A DNA stretch of 10,264 nt from Moraxella porci DSM 25326 (lineage in GTDB: Bacteria; Pseudomonadota; Gammaproteobacteria; Pseudomonadales; Moraxellaceae): NCBI RefSeq assembly GCF_002014855.1, contig NZ_MUYV01000013.1:1-10264 (forward strand). The letters run 5' to 3'. Of this stretch, positions 1 to 6,309 are shown in pieces. Below the pieces are notes generated by a model. It had not been told where the DNA came from. It did no database searches and worked only from the letters and a program-made list of their open reading frames with translations. The stretch's first letter is position 1; each line of letters starts with the position of its first letter. The translations under genes were made by a program, and so were the position numbers.

Positions 1-2
1 CT

Positions 3-122
3 AATCTAGTACAGCCCCTAAATTTCAATAAACTTGATCGCCATGCAAAATTCCAAATAGCCATGGATGATAAAGATGTTAAAAAATGGCAGTATATCAC
101 CGAATACGGCAGTGATTTGTAA
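3..122 (+). CDS. C-terminal end of an unidentified protein (5' partial)
   Basis: An open frame runs into the window from the left and ends at TAA 120-122, giving about 39 residues that finish in ITEYGSDL. Its start lies outside the window. The piece is hydrophilic, with a charged stretch MDDKDVKK and no recognisable motif, so no function is assigned. It is kept as a gene end rather than a chance frame because the other two plus-strand frames stop within the first ten bases and a good promoter for the next gene follows at a normal intergenic distance. The 120 bases alone do not prove that it is coding. Confidence 0.5.
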   Translation, partial: NLVQPLNFNKLDRHAKFQIAMDDKDVKKWQYITEYGSDL

Positions 123-249
123 TAATTGCCAATGGCTTATTCACCCTTTGTCATAAATTATAAAGCGATCAACTTAGCCGCCCAGCTTAGCCGCCTGCGC
201 ATTTGCTTATCATCACAATAAAGAAATGTCAGCGATCAGGCCGCTCATC

Positions 250-258
250 TGCTATAAT
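250..258 (+). promoter_or_regulatory. Extended -10 promoter of the 2-hydroxyacid dehydrogenase gene
   Basis: TGCTATAAT at 250-258 is a perfect TATAAT (253-258) preceded by the TGn extended -10 element. There is no good TTGACA at 16-18 bp upstream, which fits an extended -10 promoter. The start point would be near 265, giving a leader of about 33 nt with an ACAGGA ribosome-binding site (286-291) before the ATG at 298. Confidence 0.65.
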
Positions 259-297
259 CCACTTGATAGTAAATAAATTATCTTAACAGGATGGATT

Positions 298-1245
298 ATG
301 AAAGCAGTATTTTTGGATGCGGCGACTTTTTCACGCCAAGCAAACCTGCCTGCACCAGATGGCGTCAGTGATTATCAAGTCTTTGATCACACCGCCAATG
401 ACGCCAATCTCATCATCGAGCGCTGCACTGATGCTGATATCATCATCACCAACAAAGTCATCTTAGATCGACGAATCATCGAAGCTCTGCCTAAGCTTAA
501 GCTGATTCAGCTGACCGCCACAGGGATGAATAATATCGATCAAGCAGCCTGTCAAGATGCCGGCGTACAGCTGTTTAATGTGGCGGGTTATTCTGTCAAT
601 ACTGTGCCTGAACACACTTTGATGATGATGCTAAGCGTGATGCGCGCTGCCAAACATTATCATCAGGTCGCCACCGATGGCACTTGGCAGGCCGATGGGC
701 GGTTTTGTCTGCTCGATGAGCCGCTGTTTGATTTGGCAGGTCAAACCTTGGGCATCATCGGGGCGGGTGCGATCGGGCGACGCGTCGGTGAGTTGACAAA
801 AGCCTTTGGCATGAGCGTGCTTTATGCAGAGCGTCGCGGTCAAGCGCCACGCGATGATAGCTATACAGCATTTGAAACAGTGCTGGCTGATAGTCACATC
901 ATCAGTCTGCATTGCCCATTGACCGAAGACACCGAACGACTAATCAATGATCAGACCATCGCCCTAATGCACAATAAGCCATTGATCATCAATGTCGCTC
1001 GCGGCGGTGTCGTCGATGGCGGCAGCATCGTTCGCGCCTTAGACTCTGGACAGATCTTTGGCTATGCCTCTGATGTCTTTGATGATGAGCCTTTTGCCGC
1101 AGATGATCCTTTATTGAGCATCATGAATCACCCAAGAGTACTGTACACGCCGCATAATGCTTGGGGTAGCCTAAAAGCGCAGCACAAGCTGTGGCAAATC
1201 TTATCTGCTCAAGTTAGCCAATTCATCGGCGAACATCAGACCTAA
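298..1245 (+). CDS. hprA: D-2-hydroxyacid dehydrogenase, hydroxypyruvate reductase (glycerate dehydrogenase) type
   Basis: A 315-residue cytoplasmic NAD(P)-dependent oxidoreductase of the D-isomer-specific 2-hydroxyacid dehydrogenase family. It probably interconverts hydroxypyruvate and D-glycerate. The bipartite fold is visible: a substrate domain with ATGMNNID (74-81) and NTVPEH (101-106), a Rossmann domain with GAGAIG (155-160), and the catalytic set Arg235 (NVARGG), Glu264 (DDEP) and His286 (TPHNAWGS). The acidic residue after the second beta strand, Glu178, favours NAD, but two arginines follow it, so cofactor preference is open. Length and motif order are normal for the family. The ATG at 298 has an AGGA upstream; the ATG at 291 is out of frame. 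The gene is monocistronic, between an extended -10 promoter and a strong terminator. Family assignment is firm; the exact substrate is inferred, and a related 2-ketoacid reductase is the main alternative. Confidence 0.88.
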   Translation: MKAVFLDAATFSRQANLPAPDGVSDYQVFDHTANDANLIIERCTDADIIITNKVILDRRIIEALPKLKLIQLTATGMNNIDQAACQDAGVQLFNVAGYSVNTVPEHTLMMMLSVMRAAKHYHQVATDGTWQADGRFCLLDEPLFDLAGQTLGIIGAGAIGRRVGELTKAFGMSVLYAERRGQAPRDDSYTAFETVLADSHIISLHCPLTEDTERLINDQTIALMHNKPLIINVARGGVVDGGSIVRALDSGQIFGYASDVFDDEPFAADDPLLSIMNHPRVLYTPHNAWGSLKAQHKLWQILSAQVSQFIGEHQT

Positions 1246-1257
1246 GATGCATCAACC

Positions 1258-1293
1258 AAAAAAGCCTTCTCGATATCTCGAAAAGGCTTTTTT
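1258..1293. terminator. Bidirectional rho-independent terminator shared by hprA and tRNA-Phe
   Basis: A 16-bp stem (1258-1273 with 1278-1293) has a 4-nt loop TATC and a single C/A mismatch. Its outer arms are A6 on the left and T6 on the right, so it has a U-tract on either strand. It lies 12 bp after the hprA stop codon and just past the CCA end of the opposite-strand tRNA, so it can end both converging transcripts. Confidence 0.88.
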
Positions 1294-1297
1294 AATA

Positions 1298-1373
1298 TGG
1301 TGGCGAGAGGCAGGATCGAACTGCCGACACACGGATTTTCAATCCGTTGCTCTACCAACTGAGCTATCACGCC
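1298..1373 (-). tRNA. tRNA-Phe (anticodon GAA)
   Basis: Read on the minus strand, the 76-nt cloverleaf has every part. The acceptor is GGCGTGA/TCTCGCC. The D-stem is GCTC/GAGC. The anticodon stem is ACGGA/TCCGT with loop TTGAAAA, giving anticodon GAA. The variable loop is GTGTC and the T-arm is GGCAG-TTCGATC-CTGCC. Discriminator A and an encoded CCA (1298-1300) follow. The acceptor stem has one U-U mismatch at pair 5-68; an A at position 68 would give a perfect stem. A strong stable-RNA promoter lies upstream and the shared hairpin at 1258-1293 downstream. Confidence 0.95.
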
Positions 1374-1384
1374 AAAGTGGGCGT

Positions 1385-1414
1385 ATTAAACCATAAACAA
1401 CTTCATCAAGTCAA
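1385..1414 (-). promoter_or_regulatory. sigma70 promoter of tRNA-Phe with GC-rich discriminator
   Basis: On the minus strand TTGACT (1414-1409) and TTTAAT (1390-1385) are 18 bp apart, with TGG in front of the -10 (extended -10). The bases after the -10 are ACGCCC, a GC-rich discriminator of the kind seen at stringently controlled stable-RNA promoters. The start would fall about 5 nt before the mature tRNA 5' end, so only a short leader needs removal. Confidence 0.7.
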
Positions 1415-1593
1415 GCATTTTTCGTAAAAATCATTAAAAATTCATAAAATCGAGCAGATTGGCGGTTTGATAGAACAGATTGTTGCTGTCAATGCTTTGT
1501 TAGTGAATTGATCAGTCAAGATACTAATCACAAAAAATTTTCAAAAAAAGGTTTTTTGGTCAGCAGATTGGTGTATGATATGGATTTAATTTT

Positions 1594-2565
1594 TTGATGA
1601 TGCTCATGAATACCTCGTCCATTTTTAGCGCCGATCACTTACTGACACAGTCTGTCTTGTCTATCGACGACTTATCGCAGTTGCAGCAGTGGCAGCAGGA
1701 CGCTTTGCCCAAGATCTTTGATATCGTGCTGACGGCAGCGACCCTGCCCGAGCCATTGAATGCTGCATGTCGTTATGCGATGTATAATGGTGGTAAACGC
1801 GTGCGTCCATTATTGGTGTTGGCAAGTTTTTTGACGATCTGTTCCTCTGCATCAAATGGTGTTGAGCAGATGGCGATGGTTTATCGTGCGATGGCGGCAG
1901 TGGAGCTGATTCATGGCTATTCTTTGGTGCATGATGATCTGCCTTGTATGGATGATGATGCGCTTCGCCGCGGACAGCCGACTTGCCATGTGGTCTATGG
2001 TGAGGCGGTCGCGCTGTTGGCTGGTGATGCGCTGCTGTCGATTGCTTTTGAGTCTTTGGGCGCTACTTATCAAGCGAACGCTGCAGCAGCTGATGTCAGT
2101 CTGCACTTAAGCCAAACTCTGGCACCGCGCGCTCGGCGAATGGTCTCAGGACAGATGCTGGATATACAAGCAGAAGGACAGAGCATCGATCAAGCATCGC
2201 TTGAGGCGATTCACCGCGATAAGACAGGCGCGCTGATTGAGGCGGCGGTGCTGATGGGCGGCATCTGTGCTGGCGCTGACCGTGATCAGCTGCATCGCCT
2301 TAGCATCTATGCTCAGCAGGTGGGATTGGCTTTTCAAGTTCAAGATGATGTGCTGGATGTCATCGCCGATACTGCCACACTCGGCAAGCCTGCTGGCAGT
2401 GACGAAAAGCTTGAAAAATCAACTTATGTCAAACTGTTAGGCATCGAATCAGCCCAACAATACGCCGCCAGTTTATTTGATGATGCGCGCGCACAAGTGG
2501 CGGATTTTGGTGATAACAACCTATTAATCCAACTCATCGACTGGCTACAGCGGCGCCAATTTTAG
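1594..2565 (+). CDS. ispA: Farnesyl diphosphate synthase (short-chain polyprenyl synthetase)
   Basis: A cytoplasmic trans-prenyltransferase that condenses DMAPP/GPP with isopentenyl diphosphate to make farnesyl diphosphate, the precursor of undecaprenyl carriers, quinone tails and heme O. Diagnostic motifs are in order: GGKRVR (66-71, IPP binding), the first Asp-rich motif DDLPCMDDD (114-122), the KTG motif (210-212) and the second Asp-rich motif QDDVLD (250-255). The two residues between the aspartates of the first motif and the preceding HGYSLVH fit the bacterial IspA class rather than octaprenyl synthases. At 323 residues it is slightly longer than typical (about 300), because of a non-conserved N-terminus. 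The start is uncertain: TTG 1594, ATG 1597, ATG 1600 and ATG 1606 are in frame and no strong Shine-Dalgarno sequence is present. ATG 1597 or 1606 is most likely. No terminator is obvious in the 61 bp before the convergent mutY. Confidence 0.93.
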   Translation: MMMLMNTSSIFSADHLLTQSVLSIDDLSQLQQWQQDALPKIFDIVLTAATLPEPLNAACRYAMYNGGKRVRPLLVLASFLTICSSASNGVEQMAMVYRAMAAVELIHGYSLVHDDLPCMDDDALRRGQPTCHVVYGEAVALLAGDALLSIAFESLGATYQANAAAADVSLHLSQTLAPRARRMVSGQMLDIQAEGQSIDQASLEAIHRDKTGALIEAAVLMGGICAGADRDQLHRLSIYAQQVGLAFQVQDDVLDVIADTATLGKPAGSDEKLEKSTYVKLLGIESAQQYAASLFDDARAQVADFGDNNLLIQLIDWLQRRQF

Positions 2566-2626
2566 CCCGATGGCTGACCGACCACCAAGCCTAAAGCCAT
2601 CCATTTCACAGATGTACTTGATTCCG

Positions 2627-3829
2627 CTAAGCAGGCAGTGATTTGGCGTCGGTCACAAGCTTTGTCATTGCGACAGGCTTGGCCAGATCTGCCCCTGTAT
2701 GCCATTGATATTCCACACCTATCGCATCGAGCATCTGATTGATATTCTGGGCACTGGCCTCATCCACCACCCAAGTCAGCAGATACAGATGCCAATGAAA
2801 ATGCGTGAGCGTATGGCGTAGGCTGGCTGTTGGTGTGGTCATCAGCGGCAGCAGCTCGGTGAATCCTGCCATCATGAGATCCTCACCGTCATCGGTTTGC
2901 CAAGCTGTCATCACAGCCTCTTTGAATGCTTGTGCATCAAGGCCACTTTTGGCATCACTTGCCAGCGGTAGCAGCGGCAAGCACCACAGCCCATCCCAAA
3001 TACCGCCACCATTTTGGCGATGAATCCACAGATCCCGTCCTTGATGATGCACTCTGATCACACCACTGTGGCGATGCGGCTTGGGTGCAGCTTTTTTCTT
3101 AATAGGCAATAGGTGCTGGCTGCCATTTTTATAAGCAATACAGTCTTTTGACACAGGGCAGCGCTCGCATTTGGGCTTGGTGCGCGTGCAAATGGTTGCG
3201 CCCAGATCCATCATTGCTTGGGCGTATTTGCCGCTGTGATCGCGCGGCGTCAATGCAGTGGCAAGCGTCCACAGCTTGGCATCGGTGGCGCTCTTGGTAA
3301 TATCATCAGTGATGCCGCGATGGCGTGCCAGTACGCGCTTAACATTACCATCACAGATCACCCCAAAGCCGCGCACGCCCATAGCCACGATCGCGCCTGC
3401 TGTCGAGCGCCCGACACCTTTGATGGCTTGCCATTCATCCACGGTCTGAGGAAATCGATGGTTTTGATGGATAAATGCCACCACTTGTTTGGCGCCTGCA
3501 TGAAGATTTCGGGCGCGTGCATAGTAGCCAAGCCCCGCCCAATAAGGCGCGATCTCTTGCCAATCGGCCGATGCCAGCGCCTCCACCGTCCCAAAACGCT
3601 GCAAAAATCGTTCATAATAGCCCAGCACCGTTGCCACCTGTGTCTGCTGGAGCATGATCTCAGACAGCCAGACGGCATAGATGTCGGCGCTGCTATGCTG
3701 ATGGTATTGCCATGGCAAATCATGCCTGCCCTCGCGCTCAAACCATTCAAGCACCCGAGCGCCAAAGCTCGTCAAATCATCTAAGGCTGGATAAGCTGCC
3801 ATCAGCTCATCGCTTTTGGTTGTTGTCAT
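2627..3829 (-). CDS. mutY: Adenine DNA glycosylase MutY
   Basis: Base-excision-repair enzyme that removes adenine mispaired with 8-oxoguanine or guanine. The 400-residue protein shows the catalytic Glu57 in SEIMLQQTQ and the helix-hairpin-helix IKGVGRSTAGA (136-146). Catalytic Asp160 is in CDGNVKR, and the 4Fe-4S ligands Cys214, Cys221, Cys224 and Cys230 have the exact C-x6-C-x2-C-x5-C spacing. A C-terminal NUDIX-like 8-oxoG recognition domain (about 252-395) contains GGGIWDGLWCLP and the THFHWHL strand (342-348). The N-terminus is about 20 residues longer than E. coli MutY, so ATG 3802 (Met10) is an alternative start; neither start has a clear Shine-Dalgarno sequence. It converges on ispA and diverges from the nuclease gene. 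Nothing is missing or broken. Confidence 0.96.
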   Translation of the reverse strand: MTTTKSDELMAAYPALDDLTSFGARVLEWFEREGRHDLPWQYHQHSSADIYAVWLSEIMLQQTQVATVLGYYERFLQRFGTVEALASADWQEIAPYWAGLGYYARARNLHAGAKQVVAFIHQNHRFPQTVDEWQAIKGVGRSTAGAIVAMGVRGFGVICDGNVKRVLARHRGITDDITKSATDAKLWTLATALTPRDHSGKYAQAMMDLGATICTRTKPKCERCPVSKDCIAYKNGSQHLLPIKKKAAPKPHRHSGVIRVHHQGRDLWIHRQNGGGIWDGLWCLPLLPLASDAKSGLDAQAFKEAVMTAWQTDDGEDLMMAGFTELLPLMTTPTASLRHTLTHFHWHLYLLTWVVDEASAQNINQMLDAIGVEYQWHTGADLAKPVAMTKLVTDAKSLPA

Positions 3830-3858
3830 ATCAAAAAGCTGTTAAAATAAAACTTTGC

Positions 3859-3887
3859 ATTATAAAAAGCTTTAGCACCAATTACAA
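3859..3887 (-). promoter_or_regulatory. mutY promoter in the mutY/nuclease divergent gap
   Basis: On the minus strand TTGTAA (3887-3882) and a perfect TATAAT (3864-3859) are 17 bp apart, giving a mutY leader of about 20-25 nt. Nearly the same boxes read on the plus strand give a weak candidate for the nuclease gene: TTATAA at 3860-3865, 17 bp, TACAAT at 3883-3888. The two genes may therefore have face-to-face overlapping promoters. The minus-strand assignment is the stronger one. Confidence 0.55.
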
Positions 3888-3905
3888 TCACCGACAGCCA
3901 ATTTA

Positions 3906-4997
3906 ATGACCCATCCTGCCTACCCTGGCCACATGACAGATTCAGCCACCCTAATGCCGCCCAAAAACCACTCAAAGCTCTTTGCCATCGCTGCTTGTTT
4001 GATATTTTTGGCATCGCCTGTACACGCCACCACCTCACCCCAAGTGCTTGAGGAGATCGGCAGCACAGTCAGCACCACAATCAAACAGACCCTGATCAAA
4101 AGCACCGAGCGCGACCAATTATATCAAACTAGCGCAGATGAAGCCCAACAAGGCATTTCCTTCAGTGTGCAGAGCTTTGATGATGAGTTTGTTGACTGCC
4201 GCGACCAATTTGCCGAACAGACAGCACCAACCTTGGTGGGTCGTCAAGGCGAACGCTTAAGCGCCATGGTGCGCGCGTTGTGCTTTGAGGGTTTTGCCAC
4301 GTTGCATTCGGGCATTGCTCGTACACCGCTGTGGTCTGCCTCGCATCTGACCAAGGCACGCGTGCGTGATGCCAGAACGCTGGTGCGCTCGGACAGCTTT
4401 CGCCCTGAGCTGCGCCTACCGGCGGGCGAACGCGCCGAACTTGCCGATTATCGCCGCTCAGGTTTTGACCGCGGCCACATCGCACCCAATGGCGATATGC
4501 CAAATCCAGATGCTCAGTATGCAAGCTTTAGCCTTGCCAACATCGCTCCCCAAAATGGCGAACACAACCGCAATGTCTGGCGCCATATCGAGATCGCCAC
4601 TCGCACCCTAGCCATGCAGCACGATGAGGTGTTCGTGGTGACGGGCGTGGCATTTTTGGGGAACACGAGCGAACGCATCGGTGGTCGCGTGCTGGTGCCG
4701 AGTCATTTTTTTAAGGCGGTGTATATCCCAAGCCTATCGGCCGCTGGCGTTTATTTTTCTGCAAATGACAGTACGGGCAGTTATCAGATCATCAGCTTGG
4801 ATGAGCTGGCCGAGCGCACAGGCATCAATGCCATGCCTGCCCTATCCAAGGATATCCGCCAAATCGCCCATACGCTGCCACAGCCCATGAACGAAGCCCA
4901 AGCCGAGCGCGTGCTACTGGACAGCCAAAGCAAAAGCTGGCTACAATTTGCTGTCAGTGCTGTACGCTATGTGGTGGAATTTTTAAATCGTGCCTAA
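3906..4997 (+). CDS. Exported DNA/RNA non-specific endonuclease (DRGH family)
   Basis: A sugar-non-specific nuclease of the Endonuclease_NS family (Serratia nuclease / mitochondrial EndoG type). The signature is DRGHIAPNGDM at 188-198, with His191 as the general base. The metal-ligand region SLANIAPQNGEHNRNVW (209-225) follows, with Asn221 in the position of the Mg-binding Asn. A hydrophobic stretch LFAIAACLIFLASPVHA (25-41) ending in a signal-peptidase-like AxA predicts export to the periplasm or outside, where it would degrade nucleic acids for nutrients or clear extracellular DNA. The true start is uncertain: Met1 gives a long n-region, while Met10 (3933) or Met17 (3954) gives a conventional signal peptide, and none has a clear ribosome-binding site. 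The family-unassigned part (about 45-165) contains Cys98 and Cys126, a possible disulfide. The stop overlaps the next start (TAATG). Confidence 0.88.
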   Translation: MTHPAYPGHMTDSATLMPPKNHSKLFAIAACLIFLASPVHATTSPQVLEEIGSTVSTTIKQTLIKSTERDQLYQTSADEAQQGISFSVQSFDDEFVDCRDQFAEQTAPTLVGRQGERLSAMVRALCFEGFATLHSGIARTPLWSASHLTKARVRDARTLVRSDSFRPELRLPAGERAELADYRRSGFDRGHIAPNGDMPNPDAQYASFSLANIAPQNGEHNRNVWRHIEIATRTLAMQHDEVFVVTGVAFLGNTSERIGGRVLVPSHFFKAVYIPSLSAAGVYFSANDSTGSYQIISLDELAERTGINAMPALSKDIRQIAHTLPQPMNEAQAERVLLDSQSKSWLQFAVSAVRYVVEFLNRA

Positions 4998-5254
4998 TGG
5001 AACTTATGATGATTGACCCCTTCAAAAACGACAACCAAGTACTGAACATCGGCGGACTGTGTATCGAAAATAGCCTAGATTCGATACAGATCTACGGCGA
5101 GCTGATTATTCGCCCAGATCAAGACGGACTCACCCAAGCCAAAGCCCTGCATGAATTTGCTCAAGCACTGATTTTGGCGTTGGAGCAGCCCATCACCGCC
5201 CAAGATCACAGCGCCTCGCCATCGCCTGAGCGCATTGACAATCCTTTTGCATGA
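4997..5254 (+). CDS. Small conserved-looking acidic protein of unknown function
   Basis: An 85-residue protein translated directly after the nuclease: the nuclease TAA (4995-4997) shares its last A with this ATG, so translational coupling is likely. In-frame ATGs at 5006 and 5009 are alternatives. The 5009 start (MIDPFKND) has GGAA 6 bp upstream and may be the real one. The sequence has no signal peptide or membrane segment. It shows a beta-rich centre (VLNIGGLCIEN, IQIYGELII), a following helix (AKALHEFAQALILALE) and a loose Ser/Pro tail ending NPFA. I recall similar short proteins in Acinetobacter and Psychrobacter but cannot name a family. The export signal on the nuclease and its absence here argue against a simple inhibitor acting in the same compartment. 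Confidence 0.75.
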   Translation: MELMMIDPFKNDNQVLNIGGLCIENSLDSIQIYGELIIRPDQDGLTQAKALHEFAQALILALEQPITAQDHSASPSPERIDNPFA

Positions 5255-5315
5255 TTATCAAGCCAAAACTGGCGACTCCCAAGCCGTATCAGCTTTGGCA
5301 GCGCACTGATAATCA
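5252..5315. repeat. Two-part inverted repeat after the 85-aa gene
   Basis: TGATTATCA (5252-5260, including the stop codon) pairs with TGATAATCA (5307-5315). Inside it GCCAAA (5262-5267) pairs with TTTGGC (5294-5299). Together they give a 15-bp interrupted stem with unequal bulges and a 26-nt loop. No T-tract follows, so it is not a classical terminator; an RNA-stability structure or chance are both possible. Confidence 0.35.
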
Positions 5316-5349
5316 GCAGCAAAAACTCACAAAAAGTTACCAAAAAGTA

Positions 5350-5379
5350 TTTACAAATCGTCCAAAGCTTGGTTATAAT
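5350..5379 (+). promoter_or_regulatory. sigma70 promoter of the DUF2147 gene with upstream phased A-tracts
   Basis: TTTACA (5350-5355) and a perfect TATAAT (5374-5379) are 18 bp apart. Immediately upstream, A5 tracts at 5321-5325, 5331-5335 and 5342-5346 are spaced about one helical turn apart, which predicts DNA curvature or an UP-like element. The leader to the ATG at 5473 would be about 87 nt. Confidence 0.65.
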
Positions 5380-5472
5380 GCCAGTAAGCTTTCAAATTTA
5401 ATATTTGTATAGTCAATATCAGCCATCACTTTCATGACTGTCTCAGTCACGGGCAAGAAAAAGGAGTTTATT

Positions 5473-5838
5473 ATGAAACTTAGCAGCAAAATCATCGCAT
5501 TGGGCGCAGGTTTGTTGGTATCAGCAAGCGCAATGGCAGCCGACCCTATCGTTGGTAAATGGAAAATGAGCGAAAAAGGTGAAGAAAAAGCCATCATCAC
5601 CATCAGCCAGTCGGGCAATAACTATGTTGGCGTGATGACCAAGGGTTTGACCGATAAAGCCAAAAAACGCGAAGGTGCGACTGTTTTGACTGACATCAGC
5701 AGCCAAGGCGGCGGCAAATATAAAGGCAAAGGCGCGCACCCAACGCTGCCAATCAAAGGCAATGTAAACATCACGGTGAATGGCAATAACATCACCATCA
5801 AGAGCATCGCTGGCACCCAAACAGGCGTGCGTCAATAA
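5473..5838 (+). CDS. Secreted DUF2147-family protein
   Basis: A 121-residue exported protein. The start at 5473 is fixed by AAGGAG at 5461-5466 with 6-bp spacing and by the signal peptide MKLSSKIIALGAGLLVSASA that begins there; longer in-frame starts would spoil it. Cleavage is expected near AMAA (20-23). The mature part opens with DPIVGKWKM, the typical start of the DUF2147 domain, followed by a small beta-rich lipocalin-like fold rich in Gly, Lys and Asn. The function of the family is unknown; it is a common periplasmic protein in Gram-negative bacteria. It is probably well expressed, given the strong promoter and ribosome-binding site. It is the last core gene before the IS3 end at about 5899. 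Confidence 0.85.
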   Translation: MKLSSKIIALGAGLLVSASAMAADPIVGKWKMSEKGEEKAIITISQSGNNYVGVMTKGLTDKAKKREGATVLTDISSQGGGKYKGKGAHPTLPIKGNVNITVNGNNITIKSIAGTQTGVRQ

Positions 5839-5879
5839 GCTTAAATTCATATTAAGCAAGCTGCATCAAGCATGATGCA
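5839..5879 (+). other. Two small hairpins after the DUF2147 gene
   Basis: GCTTAA (5839-5844) pairs with TTAAGC (5852-5857), and TGCATCA (5862-5868) pairs with TGATGCA (5873-5879) around a 4-nt loop. The second is followed by seven A rather than T residues, so it is not a standard plus-strand terminator. The real terminator for this transcript may be the hairpin inside the IS3 element at 5954-5992. Confidence 0.4.
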
Positions 5880-5953
5880 AAAAAATACACCGTATATTTG
5901 AACCGACCCCCAATTCTTAGACACCAGTTTAAGATTAACGGTTAAGGTTTAAT

Positions 5954-5992
5954 AAAGGACTGAGTTCTGTATTGTACAGGACTCAGTCCTTT
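5954..5992 (+). terminator. Strong hairpin terminator embedded in the IS3 transposase 3' end
   Basis: An 18-bp stem (5954-5971 with 5975-5992) has loop TTG. All pairs are Watson-Crick except one T-G at 5966/5980, which is a wobble only in the plus-strand RNA. TTTTAATTTT follows at 5990-5999. It would stop plus-strand transcripts entering from the DUF2147 side and lies within codons for the last residues of the transposase (GLSPVQYRTQSF). Confidence 0.7.
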
Positions 5993-6207
5993 TAATTTTA
6001 CTTTTATTCTATCATGATTGTAGTAGTGAATGTATTCATCAATCACTTGTCTAAGCTCATCGGTTGATGTAAATCTTCTATTGTTTTTGCCATGAAAGAA
6101 GATTTCTTCTTTTAATGTTGCAAAGAAGCTTTCTATCACGGCATTATCCAAGCAATTACCTTTTCTTGACATACTTTGGATAATGCCATTGTCTTTTAAG
6201 CTTTGTT

Positions 6208-6215
6208 GGTAATTG
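6208..6215 (+). repeat. Target-site duplication, left copy (GGTAATTG)
   Basis: These eight bases lie directly outside the left inverted repeat and are identical to 10246-10253 directly outside the right one. Eight bp is the known duplication length for the IS1595 family. Joining the flanks through one copy restores the IS3 transposase frame as YQMNNYQQSLKDNG. Confidence 0.95.
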
Positions 6216-6240
6216 CGCCATTATGTAGCACCTGCACAAA
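6216..6240 (+). repeat. Left terminal inverted repeat, 25 bp
   Basis: It begins CGCCATTATG and ends GCACCTGCACAAA. It is the exact reverse complement of 10221-10245. Identity stops after 25 bp (next bases ACTAACC against TATAAAA). Confidence 0.95.
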
Positions 6241-6252
6241 ACTAACCACAAT

Positions 6253-6276
6253 AAAAGCAGCTCTTTGGCTACTTTT
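6253..6276 (-). terminator. Candidate terminator of the transposase arm
   Basis: A 9-bp stem (6253-6261 with 6268-6276) has loop TCTTTG and one wobble pair. It sits 34 bp beyond the stop of the winged-helix gene and just inside the left inverted repeat. The minus-strand tail is only UUUUAUU, while the plus-strand side has a longer T-rich run, so it could equally block outside transcription entering the element. Confidence 0.4.
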
Positions 6277-6309
6277 TCTTTGATTTCTTATTGCTTTTAA
6301 TGGGTTTAA

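Larger units (their letters stand above)
5899..6215 (-). mobile_element. IS3-family insertion sequence, right-end part (interrupted)
   Basis: The outer end reads inward as TGAACCGACCCCC from 5899, a 5'-TG end with a C-rich tract as expected for IS3-family inverted repeats. The transposase 3' end begins 43 bp inside. The element is cut at 6208-6215 by the insertion of a second transposon and resumes at 10246. Its left end and target duplication are outside the window, so the tip at 5899 is judged from sequence style only. Confidence 0.7.
5942..6215 (-). pseudogene. IS3-family transposase, C-terminal part, interrupted by the IS1595-type transposon
   Basis: The frame reads NYQQSLKDNGIIQS then MSRKGNCLDNAVIESFFATL and on to a tail ending in YRTQSFIKP. 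This is the end of the rve/DDE integrase domain of IS3-family OrfB. The Glu in NAVIESFF is the third catalytic acid, and the DELRQVIDEYIHYYN and GLSPVQYR blocks are typical. The first two catalytic Asp residues and the N-terminus lie beyond the inserted element and the window edge (continuation at 10246-10264). An internal ATG at 6172 makes the piece look like a 76-residue gene, but it has no ribosome-binding site and is only a fragment. The frame itself carries no stop, so before the insertion this part was intact. Confidence 0.9.

Noticed and set aside
173..195. Two copies of CTTAGCCGCC, 13 bp apart, upstream of hprA
   Set aside because: Only two short copies lie upstream of an already good promoter. 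There is no palindrome and no regulator nearby, so it could be chance.
3218..3784. A 188-codon open frame on the plus strand inside mutY
   Set aside because: It is the antisense shadow of mutY, whose catalytic and iron-sulfur motifs are all in the minus-strand frame.
5434..5472. Longer start for the DUF2147 gene
   Set aside because: The internal ATG at 5473 has an ideal AAGGAG and begins the signal peptide; the upstream extension has neither.
5942..6172. A free-standing 76-residue gene
   Set aside because: The same frame continues upstream without a stop into IS3 transposase sequence (KDNGIIQS), so it is a fragment, not a gene.
6231..6237. CACCTGC within both inverted repeats as a possible self-recognition site of the passenger enzyme
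   Set aside because: A 7-bp word in an inverted repeat occurs twice automatically, and nothing links it to this enzyme's specificity.
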